DNA from: Rheinheimera sp.
Lineage (GTDB): Bacteria > Pseudomonadota > Gammaproteobacteria > Enterobacterales > Alteromonadaceae
Reading direction: 5' to 3'
Assembly: GCA_003543135.1 (NCBI GenBank)
Contig: DPJG01000032.1
Coordinates: 62,001-126,000 of the forward strand
Length of the DNA: 64,000 nucleotides
Position 1 is the first letter of the stretch, and each line of letters starts with the position of its first letter. The translations under genes were made by a program, and so were the position numbers. The notes under the pieces were generated by a model, which searched no databases, was not told the DNA's origin, and saw only the letters and a program-made list of their open reading frames with translations. Shown here in pieces: positions 1-9,439 of this stretch.

Positions 1-1
1 T

Positions 2-1018
2 GAAATGGCGGCAGTGGCTGATTTAGAGCCGGTGCAGGGCGCTTATGGTTTTGCCGCTGAATTATCCAGCGGCAAAGACACGCCCAGTGGCCACTGGGAA
101 ATTGCCGGTGTACCTGTGTTATTTGACTGGGGTTATTTTCATAATAAACAACAGAGTTTTCCAAAAGAGCTGATTGACGAATTATGTGCCCGCACCGGTG
201 TGCCCGGTATTCTGGGCAATTGTCATGCTTCAGGCACTGATATTCTGGTGAAACTCGGTGATGAGCATATCCGCTCTGGCATGCCAATTTGCTACACCTC
301 TGCCGACAGCGTGTTTCAGGTAGCTGCGCATGAAGAGCATTTTGGCTTAGACAAACTCTACCACTTTTGTGAAGTCGCCAGAGAATTGCTGGACCCTTAC
401 AATATTGGCCGGGTGATAGCACGGCCGTTTTTGGGTGATGCGGCAGACAATTACGCCCGTACCGGCAACCGCAAAGATTATTCGGTATTACCTCCGGCGC
501 CAACGCTGCTGGATAAACTCACTCAGGCCGGTGGCACTGTAATCAGCATTGGTAAAATTGCCGATATTTATGCCCATCAGGGCATTAGTAAAAGCGTGAA
601 AGCCAATGGCCTGGCCGCTTTGGTGGACACCACGCTGGCTGAATATGCAGGGGCGCCGGATCGCAGCCTGATTTTTACCAATCTGGTGGATTTTGACCAG
701 AACTACGGCCATCGCCGTGATGCGATAGGTTATGGTGAAGCGCTGGAATATTTTGACAGCCGCCTGCCGGAAATTATCGCGGCGCTTGATGCAGACTCAG
801 TGCTGCTGATGACGGCCGATCATGGCTGTGACCCGACCTGGATAGGTACTGAACACACCCGTGAGTTTGTGCCTGTGCTGTTCAGTGGCCCCAAAGTGGC
901 GGCGGTCAATTTAGGGCAAAGACAAAGTTTTGCTGATATGGGCCAAACGCTGGCCGAATTTTTTGGTCTGGAAAAACTGGCTTATGGTGAGTCATTTTTA
1001 GCCCAGACCCGTAAATAA
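2..1018 (+). CDS. deoB: Phosphopentomutase DeoB, 5'-truncated by the window edge
   Basis: Interconverts ribose-1-phosphate or deoxyribose-1-phosphate with the 5-phosphates in nucleoside catabolism; cytosolic and metal-dependent. The frame is open from base 2, so the first roughly 65-70 residues lie outside the window; the ATG at base 5 is internal. Recognisable family segments include [15 protein letters not shown] near the visible start, the [16 protein letters not shown] metal-site stretch, and the C-terminal [12 protein letters not shown] and [10 protein letters not shown] motifs of the alkaline-phosphatase superfamily. It is followed 57 bases later by deoD on the same strand, the usual deo operon order. 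Identity is certain; only the N-terminus is missing. Confidence 0.97.
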   Translation, partial: EMAAVADLEPVQGAYGFAAELSSGKDTPSGHWEIAGVPVLFDWGYFHNKQQSFPKELIDELCARTGVPGILGNCHASGTDILVKLGDEHIRSGMPICYTSADSVFQVAAHEEHFGLDKLYHFCEVARELLDPYNIGRVIARPFLGDAADNYARTGNRKDYSVLPPAPTLLDKLTQAGGTVISIGKIADIYAHQGISKSVKANGLAALVDTTLAEYAGAPDRSLIFTNLVDFDQNYGHRRDAIGYGEALEYFDSRLPEIIAALDADSVLLMTADHGCDPTWIGTEHTREFVPVLFSGPKVAAVNLGQRQSFADMGQTLAEFFGLEKLAYGESFLAQTRK

Positions 1019-1075
1019 AACGAACAGACAACAACTGACAAAAACAACGAACAGATAACTGATAAGAGACAATCA

Positions 1076-1777
1076 ATGACCACTCCACATATTCATGCCG
1101 AAGTCGGCGCTTTTGCTCAAACCGTATTAATGCCAGGCGATCCGCTGCGTGCCAAACATATCGCCGACACCTTTTTAACCGACGTGAAATGCATTAACAC
1201 AGTGCGCAATATGTACGGTTTTACCGGTAAATATAACGGCAAAGACGTGAGCGTGATGGGCTCTGGTATGGGCGTGCCGTCCATGTCGATTTATGCCACT
1301 GAACTGGTGAAGTTTTATGGTGTAAAAAACATTATCCGTATTGGCTCCTGTGGTGGTTTACCGCTGTCGGTGAAGGTGCGTGAAGTTGTGATTGCAATGG
1401 GCGCCAGCACAGACTCAGCGGTCAACCGCAATCGTTTACAGGGCATGGATTTTGCCGCCCTTGCCAGTTATGACTTATTAGAACGTGCTGTTGCCGCCGC
1501 ACGCGCCAAAAATATCGGCGTTAAAGTGGGCAATGTCTTTACTTCTGACTTGTTCTACAACCCAAGTGAAACCCTGTTTGATACGCTGGAAAAATACGGC
1601 ATTTTAGGGGTTGAGATGGAAGCGGCCGGTTTATACGGTGTCGCCGCCGAATTTGGCATTAACGCGCTGGCAATTATGACAGTGTCGGATCATATCCGTA
1701 CCGGCGAATCGTTAAGCCCTGATGAGCGTCAGACCAGCTTTAACGAGATGGTTGAAATCGCGTTAGCACTGGCATAA
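1076..1777 (+). CDS. deoD: Purine nucleoside phosphorylase, DeoD type
   Basis: Phosphorolyses purine (deoxy)nucleosides to free base and (deoxy)ribose-1-phosphate, which feeds the DeoB mutase encoded just upstream. At 233 residues it matches the hexameric bacterial DeoD family. Visible motifs: [13 protein letters not shown] at the N-terminus (phosphate site), [15 protein letters not shown], the [10 protein letters not shown] sugar-binding stretch and SDHIRTGE with the catalytic Asp. The ATG follows an AGAGAC ribosome-binding site. The gpt gene starts 10 bases after the stop, so deoB, deoD and gpt look like one operon that strips and then salvages purine bases. Confidence 0.97.
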   Translation: MTTPHIHAEVGAFAQTVLMPGDPLRAKHIADTFLTDVKCINTVRNMYGFTGKYNGKDVSVMGSGMGVPSMSIYATELVKFYGVKNIIRIGSCGGLPLSVKVREVVIAMGASTDSAVNRNRLQGMDFAALASYDLLERAVAAARAKNIGVKVGNVFTSDLFYNPSETLFDTLEKYGILGVEMEAAGLYGVAAEFGINALAIMTVSDHIRTGESLSPDERQTSFNEMVEIALALA

Positions 1778-1787
1778 GGGGCCTGTT

Positions 1788-2258
1788 ATGTCGCTGAGCA
1801 GCAACAAAATGTTTTATGTGTCCTGGGAAGCTTTTCACCGGGCCACCAAAGAGCTGGCCAAATTATGCCTGGACGGCGAGTATGACAGCATAGTGGCGGT
1901 GAGCCGCGGTGGTTTGGTGCCTGCCGCTATTTTGGCGCGTGAGCTGAATATCCGGGTGGTGGACAGCATTTGTGTGTCGAGCTACGACCATGACCAGCAG
2001 CGTGAACTGAAAATTTTAAAAGATGCAGCCCTTAAAGACAGCCCTAAGCTACTGATTGTTGATGATTTAGTCGACACCGGCGAAACAGCCAAAGCACTGC
2101 GTGAACATTTCCCGCAAGCTTGTTTTGTCACTGTGTATGCCAAACCTCAAGGTAAGCCGCTGGTGGATAAATATATCACCGACATAGAGCAGGACACCTG
2201 GATCCAGTTGCCCTGGGATATGGAGCTGGCATATAGCCGGCCGCTGGCGGAACAATAA
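1788..2258 (+). CDS. gpt: Xanthine-guanine phosphoribosyltransferase
   Basis: Converts guanine, xanthine and, less well, hypoxanthine plus PRPP into the nucleotide, recapturing bases released by DeoD. The 156-residue protein has the type I phosphoribosyltransferase features: AVSRGGLVPAAILAREL near residue 37, and the PRPP-binding loop LLIVDDLVDTGETA near residue 90. The C-terminal stretch TWIQLPWDM is typical of Gpt and separates it from Hpt. It is the last gene of the deoB-deoD-gpt unit and is followed by a strong terminator. Hypoxanthine-preferring activity cannot be excluded from sequence alone. Confidence 0.92.
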   Translation: MSLSSNKMFYVSWEAFHRATKELAKLCLDGEYDSIVAVSRGGLVPAAILARELNIRVVDSICVSSYDHDQQRELKILKDAALKDSPKLLIVDDLVDTGETAKALREHFPQACFVTVYAKPQGKPLVDKYITDIEQDTWIQLPWDMELAYSRPLAEQ

Positions 2259-2280
2259 AGCTGCATAGCAGTCTTGATGT

Positions 2281-2320
2281 AGCCAATAAAAAAGCGCCTG
2301 AAGGCGCTTTTTTATTGGCT
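2281..2320. terminator. Bidirectional Rho-independent terminator
   Basis: A perfect 18-bp inverted repeat around a TGAA loop, with a GC-rich core (AGCGCC/GGCGCT) flanked by A and T runs on both sides. It can terminate gpt on the plus strand and the convergent nuclease-like gene on the minus strand. Confidence 0.93.
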
Positions 2321-2357
2321 CAAATACTGATTGAGCGTGCTGAAACCTCAGCTCTGG

Positions 2358-3530
2358 TTACTCCAGCTGCAGCTTAACCCAGACCAGACGGTGATCGGAG
2401 CTGGCACCGCGGCTGTTTACAACTTCATGTAACGGTTCGCCCGGTGCTGGCCAGAATACGCCACTCTCGTGCAGTTTCATGCGAAGGCCGGCTTTGGATG
2501 GCAATACATAATCAGCGCGCATCCGCCAGCCAGCGGTGTGGCTGGCGCCATGAGGATTGTTGTTGCTATGAAGTTGTCCGCCTTTGCTGCTTGGGGTGGG
2601 AGCGCCATTCACCAGCGGATGATTGATAAGCGCTTTAATGGCATCCCGGAAGGCATCACCCTCAACAGGTGAGGAATTTAAATCACCCAGAATGACAAAA
2701 GGTGCTTTGGCTTGATAACCGCCTTGATGGCCTTTGTCGTCATAGATGTACTCTTCACCTGACAGGTAATCCACCCAAAACCTTACTTCGTCATGGTTAC
2801 GGTTGCCGTTGCGGTTTTCTGCGCCGTCAAACACCGGCGGAGTGGGGTGGCTGGCCAGAATATGCAAGATTTTGCCGTTAATGTTCAGCGGTATATCCCA
2901 GTGTGATTTACTCGATAGCGGCATCTGCTGCCAGGCGTCAGGGCTAAACCACGGACTGCCATCGGCTTTGACCGTGGTTTTATGGCCTGGCATATCTTTC
3001 CATTTAAAATGCTGGAAAGTGCGCACTTGTTGCTCGTGAATTGGAAAACGCGATAACAGCACCATGCCATATTGCCCCGGATAAAAACCAAAACCCCAGG
3101 CATCCTCCCCCAGTGTATTAACCTTACCATCGTTGTTTAAATCAAAACCGCTGGGCTGGCCGGTATTGACGGTATTGTAATAAAAATAGGGGTAATCAAG
3201 CGGCTTGCCGCCTTGCTGAGATTTCGCCAGGTAGTTGTCGATAAACAGCTGCACCCCGGCTTGAGGGTCGGCAATATAATCAAATTCGTTCAGCAAAATA
3301 ATATCGGGCTGCACTTGTTGAATAATGGCAGCGATATTTTTGATTTGTGGGTTATCACCTTGCTTTAAGCGCTCTGACAGTACTTGTGGCCCGATAGGCT
3401 GGCCCTTTTCCACATAATTTTCCGCTTCCATACTGACATTAAAAGTGGCGATAGTGAGTTCAGTGGCGGTCACAGGCAGAGCTCCGGTGAGGAAAGAACA
3501 TAAAGTCAGCAAAGCTGCCGTCTTTTTCAT
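2358..3530 (-). CDS. Secreted endonuclease/exonuclease/phosphatase-family protein
   Basis: A 390-residue exported hydrolase of the EEP (DNase I-like) fold. An N-terminal signal peptide (MKKTAALLTLCSF...ALPVTA) implies periplasmic or extracellular location. Family catalytic positions are visible: Asn31 in ATFNVS, Glu82 in LLNEFDY, His228 in LASHPT, Asp283/Asn285 in ILGDLNSSP, and Asp379/His380 in SSDHRLVWV. A calcium-loop-like segment (DLNNDGKVN) lies near residue 130. The fold covers DNases, phosphodiesterases and phosphatases, so the substrate is not determined. Position between nucleoside salvage genes and a TonB receptor makes a role in scavenging nucleic acid or phosphate plausible, but that is inference. 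Confidence 0.85.
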   Translation of the reverse strand: MKKTAALLTLCSFLTGALPVTATELTIATFNVSMEAENYVEKGQPIGPQVLSERLKQGDNPQIKNIAAIIQQVQPDIILLNEFDYIADPQAGVQLFIDNYLAKSQQGGKPLDYPYFYYNTVNTGQPSGFDLNNDGKVNTLGEDAWGFGFYPGQYGMVLLSRFPIHEQQVRTFQHFKWKDMPGHKTTVKADGSPWFSPDAWQQMPLSSKSHWDIPLNINGKILHILASHPTPPVFDGAENRNGNRNHDEVRFWVDYLSGEEYIYDDKGHQGGYQAKAPFVILGDLNSSPVEGDAFRDAIKALINHPLVNGAPTPSSKGGQLHSNNNPHGASHTAGWRMRADYVLPSKAGLRMKLHESGVFWPAPGEPLHEVVNSRGASSDHRLVWVKLQLE

Positions 3531-3888
3531 TTGATTTTATCCAGTTGGTAAAAGTGACACCAGCATATGCAACAAGTCGAATTTAACCCAGAAATATTGC
3601 AATTAGATGGCTAGAATGCTGAATTTTGCGGCAAATTTCAGCGAAATATTGAGCAAACTTTGTTGTGAGTCTGCATATTTCTGGTCTGATATGTTACACT
3701 GATTTGACAAGAGGCGCTTTTGACCGCAATAAAAGAGATTAGTTCAGTTAATCTGCATAAATTTAAAGGTCAAACAAAGCTGTAAAAAAAACGTAATGTT
3801 GATACGTTAAGCTTGTCTCCCAAAATTAAACAACGATTTGCTTTAATCAGGGTTTGATACAACCTACAACTACCGGGTGAAAACAGAT
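3531..3888. other. Divergent intergenic region upstream of the TonB receptor
   Basis: About 360 AT-rich bases between the secreted EEP enzyme and the receptor. A candidate sigma-70 promoter for the receptor is TTGACA at 3704-3709 with AATAAA 18 bases later. Just downstream, at 3737-3755, is a small inverted repeat (AGATTA...TAATCT) that could be an operator or a leader hairpin. The receptor's ribosome-binding site GGGTGA lies at 3875-3880. I see no other gene or known element. Confidence 0.4.
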
Positions 3889-6800
3889 ATGAAAATGAGA
3901 CATATTGCTATGGCAGTCGCCGTGGCCTTAAGTTCTAGCTACGCCATGGCTGATACTTCTTCAGCAATCCGCGGTCGTATTTCTAATCCTGAAGGCGCAG
4001 CTGCCGCAGGTACTAAAGTTATAATTCTGCACGTACCATCAGGCACCAGCCGCACTGTAACCACCAACGAAAGCGGTAGTTTTGTCGCCTCTGGTTTACG
4101 TGTAGGTGGCCCATACAAAATCATCGTTGACTCAGATACTTATGCAGATGAAACCGTCAATGACGTGTTCCTGCAACTGGGCGACACTTACCAGCTGAAC
4201 AAGCAATTACAAGCGAACGACGTTGAACGTATTGCGGTAACTGGTGCTTCGATTGCCACTGCCAACAACGGCAGCAGCAGCTACTTCGGCGAAGATGACA
4301 TCAAAAACGCGCCAAGCCTGAACAACGACCTGAAAGATATCGTTAAAAACAACCCATTAGCGGTGTTATCACCAAAAGACGGTGAGTTAAGCGTTGCTGG
4401 TACCAACCCGCGTTATAACAGCATCAGCGTTGACGGCATTGCTCAGAACGACGACTTTGGTCTGAACGCTAACGGTTACCCAACTACACGTTCACCAATC
4501 TCTTTTGACGCTATTGACCAAATCACTATCGATGTATCACCTTTTAACGCCAAAGACGGTGGTTTCCAGGGCGGTAAAATCAACGCCGTGACCAAGTCAG
4601 GTGGCAACGATACTTTTGGTTCATTCAAATATGAAATCAAAAACGACAGCTTAGCTGGCACGCCGGAAAACCGTTTTGCTGCCACTGCACAAAACCCGAA
4701 AGGCGAAGTACCGCTGGAATATGACAACAAAAACTGGGCTGCAACCTTAGGTGGTGCCGTAGTACAAGATAAGTTGTTCTATTTTATTTCTGCTGAAAGT
4801 TATGACGCAACTCCTCCGCTGGAGTGGGGCCCGTCAGGTGCTGGTCTGTCAAACGCCACTGCCGTGACTCAGGAACAAATTGACCAGGTTGTGAACATCG
4901 CGCGCTCTGTGTACGGTGTAGATGCCGGTGACTGGAACGTGATTCCGGAAGAAACTGACGAAAAATTACTGTTAAAACTGGACTGGAACATCAGCGACGA
5001 ACACCGTGCTGCTTACACCTACCAGTACAACAAAGGTAACCAGACGCAAGGTAACCAGTCTTCATCAACTGTGATGCGCTTATCTTCAAACTGGTACAAC
5101 AAAGAAGAAACGCTGAATAACCACGCCTTTAAACTGTACTCTGACTGGAACTCGGATTTCTCCACTCAGTTAAGTGCAACTTATATGGACGTTGCCACAG
5201 TACAGAAATCACTGTCAGACTTTGGTGATGTGTCTATCACTGTGCCACGTTTTGGTGGTAACCCAGGTCAGACAGCTACTATTGCTATCGGTAGCGACTT
5301 GTCTCGCCATTCAAACGATCTGCAAAAGAAAACCTGGATCCTGGCTGCTGACGGCGATTACCTGATGGACGATCACCGTTTAAGCTTTGGTTATCAGTTT
5401 AAGCGTTTAGACATTTTTAACCTGTTCTTGCAGCGCACTAAGGGTCAATACACCTTCAGCAGCCTGGCGAACTTCCAGAACCAAATCGCAAACATCCGTT
5501 ATCAGAACGCTATCAGCCACAATCCAAATGATGCGGCTGCAGACTTTGTTCGGGACGAGCATGCACTGTACATCAATGACGAGTGGGCTGCGACTGACGA
5601 GCTGACACTGGATGTTGGTTTACGTTATGAGCGTTTAGGTTCAAACGACAAACCAGCTTTTAACGCTTTCTCTCTGGCCCGTACCGGCTATGACAACAGC
5701 GAAAACTTAGATGGCATCGACATTTTACTGCCACGCCTGGGTTTCACTTACACAGCAACTGAAGATCTGACGTTACGTGGTGGTGTAGGCCGCTTCTCTG
5801 GTGGCCAGCCAACAGTGTGGATCTCTAACAGCTATTCAAACGTTGGTATCGGAACCGGTGACCGTACTTTGAATAACCTGACAGGCGTAAAACTGGATCA
5901 AATTCCACAAGCGTTAAAAGATGCTGTTGCCGGTGTTACCACTGGTGGTAACACCAACCTGGTCGATCCAAACTTCAACCTGCCATCAGACTGGCGTTAC
6001 CAATTGGCTGCTGACTATGTGTTCAGTCTGCCAGTCATTGGTGATGACATTAACTGGACCACAGAACTGTTATATGTGCAAAAACAAGACAGCGTGGTGT
6101 GGAAAGATGTGAGCATTCTGCCGTCAGAGCAGATCGCAACTACTCCGGATGGTCAGCGTAAGATTTACCGTGACACAGATGGTGTTGTTGACATTATGTT
6201 GACCAATGCCGAAGACGATGGCCGTTCTAAGATTTTCAGCACTATGCTGAGCAAAAACTGGGACAGCGGTATCAGTGTTGTGACGTCGTACACCCACCAG
6301 GACATTACTGAAGGTGCCCCAGCGACCAGCTCAACAGCCGGCAGTAACTATGGTAACAACCCGGTGATCAACCGTAACGAAATGTTGTTAGGTCGTTCTA
6401 CATTCGAGACTGAACACCGTTTTGTCGTGAACTTTGGTTATGAAACTGAGCTGTTCTCTGGTTATGCAACCAACGTCAGCATGTTCTATGAGCGTCGTTC
6501 AGGCAAGCCAATTAACTACCTGTTAGGTGTAACTGACTTCAACGGTCCACAAGCGACCAACCCGTACGTGCAGTTAAGCCCTGGCACCACTAACAACTAC
6601 TTCCTGCCGTTTATCCCGGTAAAAGGCGATTATTCAGTTGTTAAATTTGCCAACCCTGCTGCAGAAGCTACGTTCTGGGAGCGTGTAACTCAGTTAGGTC
6701 TGGATCAGTACCAGGGTCAATACCTGCCTAAAGGCGTGAAAACAACTCCTTGGGTAACTACACTGGACCTGTCATTGCGTCAGGAAATTCCAGGTTTTGC

Positions 6801-7041
6801 TGAAGGCCATACAGGCTCGGTATATCTGAATATCGAAAACTTACTGAACCTGATCGACAGCAGCAAAGGTAAAGTTTACGGCGATGACTTCGGTGACATC
6901 ACTCTGGCTAACTTCACGTTAGATCAGAACACCTACCACTATGTGTACAACAACATCACGTCAAATCAACGCAACTGGGACAAGTTCTACACAGAAAAGT
7001 CTACGTGGCGGATGAAAGTTGGCGTAAGCTACAACTTCTGA
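3889..7041 (+). CDS. TonB-dependent receptor, Oar-like, with N-terminal carboxypeptidase-regulatory-like domain
   Basis: A 1050-residue outer-membrane receptor for energised uptake of a large or scarce ligand. After a signal peptide ending AMA comes a beta-sandwich regulatory-like domain (residues about 22-110, beginning SSAIRGRISNPEGA), then the plug (VERIAVTGAS, later SVDGIAQNDDFG), then a long barrel ending in the aromatic C-terminus VGVSYNF. The start at 3889 is preferred over the upstream GTG at 3877 because GGGTGA sits 8 bases before it. This architecture is common in Alteromonadales Oar/OmpA-like receptors whose ligands are mostly unknown. The neighbouring secreted EEP enzyme suggests, without proof, a nucleic-acid or phosphate-containing ligand. 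A strong terminator follows. Confidence 0.9.
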   Translation: MKMRHIAMAVAVALSSSYAMADTSSAIRGRISNPEGAAAAGTKVIILHVPSGTSRTVTTNESGSFVASGLRVGGPYKIIVDSDTYADETVNDVFLQLGDTYQLNKQLQANDVERIAVTGASIATANNGSSSYFGEDDIKNAPSLNNDLKDIVKNNPLAVLSPKDGELSVAGTNPRYNSISVDGIAQNDDFGLNANGYPTTRSPISFDAIDQITIDVSPFNAKDGGFQGGKINAVTKSGGNDTFGSFKYEIKNDSLAGTPENRFAATAQNPKGEVPLEYDNKNWAATLGGAVVQDKLFYFISAESYDATPPLEWGPSGAGLSNATAVTQEQIDQVVNIARSVYGVDAGDWNVIPEETDEKLLLKLDWNISDEHRAAYTYQYNKGNQTQGNQSSSTVMRLSSNWYNKEETLNNHAFKLYSDWNSDFSTQLSATYMDVATVQKSLSDFGDVSITVPRFGGNPGQTATIAIGSDLSRHSNDLQKKTWILAADGDYLMDDHRLSFGYQFKRLDIFNLFLQRTKGQYTFSSLANFQNQIANIRYQNAISHNPNDAAADFVRDEHALYINDEWAATDELTLDVGLRYERLGSNDKPAFNAFSLARTGYDNSENLDGIDILLPRLGFTYTATEDLTLRGGVGRFSGGQPTVWISNSYSNVGIGTGDRTLNNLTGVKLDQIPQALKDAVAGVTTGGNTNLVDPNFNLPSDWRYQLAADYVFSLPVIGDDINWTTELLYVQKQDSVVWKDVSILPSEQIATTPDGQRKIYRDTDGVVDIMLTNAEDDGRSKIFSTMLSKNWDSGISVVTSYTHQDITEGAPATSSTAGSNYGNNPVINRNEMLLGRSTFETEHRFVVNFGYETELFSGYATNVSMFYERRSGKPINYLLGVTDFNGPQATNPYVQLSPGTTNNYFLPFIPVKGDYSVVKFANPAAEATFWERVTQLGLDQYQGQYLPKGVKTTPWVTTLDLSLRQEIPGFAEGHTGSVYLNIENLLNLIDSSKGKVYGDDFGDITLANFTLDQNTYHYVYNNITSNQRNWDKFYTEKSTWRMKVGVSYNF

Positions 7042-7061
7042 TAACTCAGCAGTTTGTATAA

Positions 7062-7089
7062 AAAACGCCGGTCAACAGACCGGCGTTTT
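7062..7089 (+). terminator. Rho-independent terminator after the TonB receptor
   Basis: A 12-bp perfect stem (AAAACGCCGGTC/GACCGGCGTTTT) with an AACA loop, about 20 bases after the receptor stop codon, followed by further T-rich sequence. Confidence 0.92.
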
Positions 7090-7210
7090 CTTTTATGCTG
7101 AAGTCTGGCTGATTCAGGCCAAAGTCTGAAGCTCAGCAGAGATTAATTATTTCTAATTTGGCGTAAATTCGCGATAATTACGCTTATTTCATCTTGATAA
7201 GAACATAACC

Positions 7211-7843
7211 GTGGCCAAACCTACCATTATTGCAATTGCCGGCGCTTCAGCCTCAGGCAAAAGTCTTTTCGCTTCAACCGTTTATCAGGAACTTGTTGCT
7301 GAATTTGGCGGTGAACGTATATCAGTGCTGGCAGAGGACGCCTATTACCGCAATCAGGATCATTTGTCGATGGAGCAGCGGGTGCTGACCAACTACGACC
7401 ATCCGGCTGCTTTTGAACATGAATTATTGGCTGCGCATTTGCAGCAACTGCGTGAAGGTCAGGCGGTAGAAATGCCGCAATATTGTTATAAAACGCATAC
7501 CCGCAAAGCTGAAACCATCAAGGTGCAACCGGCCAAAGTGATTTTGGTGGAAGGGATTTTGTTGCTAACAGATGCCCGTTTGCGCGAGCAGTTTAATATC
7601 ACAGTGTTTATGGATACGCCACTGGATGTGTGTTTATTACGCCGTATTAAAAGAGATATGGAAGACAGGGGCCGGACTTTAAGTTCTATCACCGAACAAT
7701 ACGAAAACTATGTACGTCCGGCCTTTTTTGAGTTTATTTCACCATCCAAACAATACGCTGATTTAGTGGTGACCCGCGGTGGTAAAAATGAAATTGCCAT
7801 CGATATTATAAAAACCAAGATCCGGGCTTTATTGGCAAGTTAA
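7211..7843 (+). CDS. udk: Uridine kinase
   Basis: Phosphorylates uridine and cytidine to UMP and CMP in pyrimidine salvage; cytosolic. The 210-residue P-loop kinase has Walker A GASASGKS at residues 11-18, the EDAYYRNQ substrate segment, [16 protein letters not shown] as Walker B, and the [12 protein letters not shown] lid. It starts with GTG. It sits just ahead of the nucleoside transporter nupC, though a terminator separates them, so the two are probably separate units with related function. Confidence 0.95.
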   Translation: MAKPTIIAIAGASASGKSLFASTVYQELVAEFGGERISVLAEDAYYRNQDHLSMEQRVLTNYDHPAAFEHELLAAHLQQLREGQAVEMPQYCYKTHTRKAETIKVQPAKVILVEGILLLTDARLREQFNITVFMDTPLDVCLLRRIKRDMEDRGRTLSSITEQYENYVRPAFFEFISPSKQYADLVVTRGGKNEIAIDIIKTKIRALLAS

Positions 7844-7855
7844 GCGATATAAGCT

Positions 7856-7884
7856 AAAAAAACCGCCATAACGGCGGTTTTTTT
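7856..7884 (+). terminator. Rho-independent terminator after udk
   Basis: Inverted repeat AACCGCC/GGCGGTT extended by A and T runs, starting 13 bases after the udk stop codon and ending in eight T residues. Confidence 0.92.
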
Positions 7885-7988
7885 GCTTTTGCACCTCAAG
7901 AAAATTCGCAAAAATACAAAGATAAGTAAATGAAATAAAAGCCGAATTTATAGTAAATCTGCAACAAAAACAGGCAGTGTTCAAACTC

Positions 7989-8016
7989 TTTTCAACTGTA
8001 TCTTTTCTGTTATAAT
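7989..8016 (+). promoter_or_regulatory. Candidate sigma-70 promoter for nupC
   Basis: A perfect -10 (TATAAT, 8011-8016) with a weaker -35 (TTTTCA, 7989-7994) 16 bases upstream. A GC-rich discriminator (CGCGCAGC) follows the -10. Confidence 0.55.
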
Positions 8017-8198
8017 CGCGCAGCAAAACTTCAAGTTTAGACAACCCCAGACAAGCAATCTCAAGCCTCAGCAGCACTGCTGGCGGCCTCCCGCTTCGAA
8101 ACTGTAACTACTTGATCTTTTGGTGCTATCCTAGGAATCCGGCATCACTAGAACAATAATTCTGCAGCTTTGCGGATCTAGATCCAAGGAATATCAAT

Positions 8199-9413
8199 AT
8201 GATGAGTTTAGTTGGCATCTTTGCCATCTTATTAGTCGCCTATTTGGCGTCTACACACAGAAGCCAAATCAAGTGGCGCACCGTTGGCGGTGCTTTTGCC
8301 ATTCAGCTGGCCATTGGTGCTTTTGTACTTTATGTGCCTTTTGGCAAAGATGTGCTGATGAGCGTATCTGAAACTGTTGGCAACGTAATTTCTTATGCAC
8401 AGGAAGGTATTCGTTTCCTGTTTGGTGATGCAGGTGCGATGAAATATGGTTTTGTTTTTGCCATTCATGTGCTGACCGTTATTATCTTCTTCTCGTCGTT
8501 AATCGCCGTGTTGTACCACATTGGTGTGATGAAGTTTGTCATTGGCGTTATTGGTGGTGGTTTACAAAAATTACTCGGTACCAGTCGTCCTGAATCGATG
8601 AGCGCTGCTGCCAATATTTTTGTTGGTCAAACTGAAGCGCCGTTAGTCGTAAGGCCATTTATTCCAACCATGACGCGTTCAGAGTTATTTGCGGTGATGG
8701 TGGGTGGTCTGGCATCTGTGGCAGGTTCAGTTCTGGCCGGTTATGCCGGTATGGGTGTTGAACTGAAATACCTGATTGCGGCCAGCTTTATGGCAGCGCC
8801 AGGTGGTTTATTAATGGCAAAAATGCTGGTGCCTGAAACAGAACAACCCAAAAATACCCTGACTGAAATTGGCGCCGAAGAGCGCAGCACCAATGTGATT
8901 GATGCGGCAGCATCAGGTGCGGCCAGTGGTTTAATGCTGGCGTTAAACGTTGGCGCTATGCTTTTGGCATTTGTAGGTTTGATTGCTTTAATTAATGGCA
9001 TTGTCGGCTGGGCCGGCGCCATGGTGGGTATGGAAGGTTTAACCTTACAACTGATTTTTGGCTATGTATTTCAGCCTCTGGCTTTTATCCTGGGTGTGAG
9101 CTGGGAAGAAGCACGCTTAGCCGGTAGTTTTATCGGCCAAAAATTAGTAATTAATGAATTCGTGGCTTACCTGGACTTCATCAAGTATGTGCAGGAAGGC
9201 AAGCTCTCTGAGCACACGCAAATTATCGTAACCATAGCGTTATGTGGCTTTGCTAATTTCTCGTCGATTGCCATCCTGTTGGGTGGTCTTGGCAGCATGG
9301 CGCCAAGTCGTCGGCCTGATATTGCACAGCTGGGTTTAAAAGCACTGTTTGCCGCGACATTAGCAAATTTAATGTCCGCTGCTATTGCAGGCTTTTTCTT
9401 CTCTTTAGGCTAA
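8199..9413 (+). CDS. nupC: Concentrative nucleoside transporter, NupC family
   Basis: Inner-membrane cation-coupled symporter importing nucleosides. The 404-residue protein has the CNT layout: three N-terminal helices ([15 protein letters not shown] first), the Gate domain ([19 protein letters not shown]), the signature [14 protein letters not shown] near residue 147, and the core ending [14 protein letters not shown] and [18 protein letters not shown]. The family's usual length is about 400. The first of two adjacent ATG codons is used, with AAGGA nine bases upstream. An oxygenase gene starts 26 bases after its stop, so the two are very likely co-transcribed. Confidence 0.94.
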   Translation: MMSLVGIFAILLVAYLASTHRSQIKWRTVGGAFAIQLAIGAFVLYVPFGKDVLMSVSETVGNVISYAQEGIRFLFGDAGAMKYGFVFAIHVLTVIIFFSSLIAVLYHIGVMKFVIGVIGGGLQKLLGTSRPESMSAAANIFVGQTEAPLVVRPFIPTMTRSELFAVMVGGLASVAGSVLAGYAGMGVELKYLIAASFMAAPGGLLMAKMLVPETEQPKNTLTEIGAEERSTNVIDAAASGAASGLMLALNVGAMLLAFVGLIALINGIVGWAGAMVGMEGLTLQLIFGYVFQPLAFILGVSWEEARLAGSFIGQKLVINEFVAYLDFIKYVQEGKLSEHTQIIVTIALCGFANFSSIAILLGGLGSMAPSRRPDIAQLGLKALFAATLANLMSAAIAGFFFSLG

Positions 9414-9439
9414 AAACTTAAGTAAAACAGGTCTGTTCT

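Larger units (their letters stand above)
7844..8198 (+). other. Intergenic region between udk and nupC with terminator and leader
   Basis: About 355 bases. The first 40 hold the udk terminator. A promoter-like TATAAT lies at 8011-8016, giving nupC an untranslated leader of roughly 175 bases. The leader contains several short GC-rich segments but I could not fold it into a known riboswitch. The ribosome-binding site AAGGA lies at 8186-8190. Confidence 0.45.

Noticed and set aside
2444-3130. Several short plus- and minus-strand open frames inside the EEP gene
   Set aside because: They are shadows of a long gene with intact catalytic motifs and have no features of their own.
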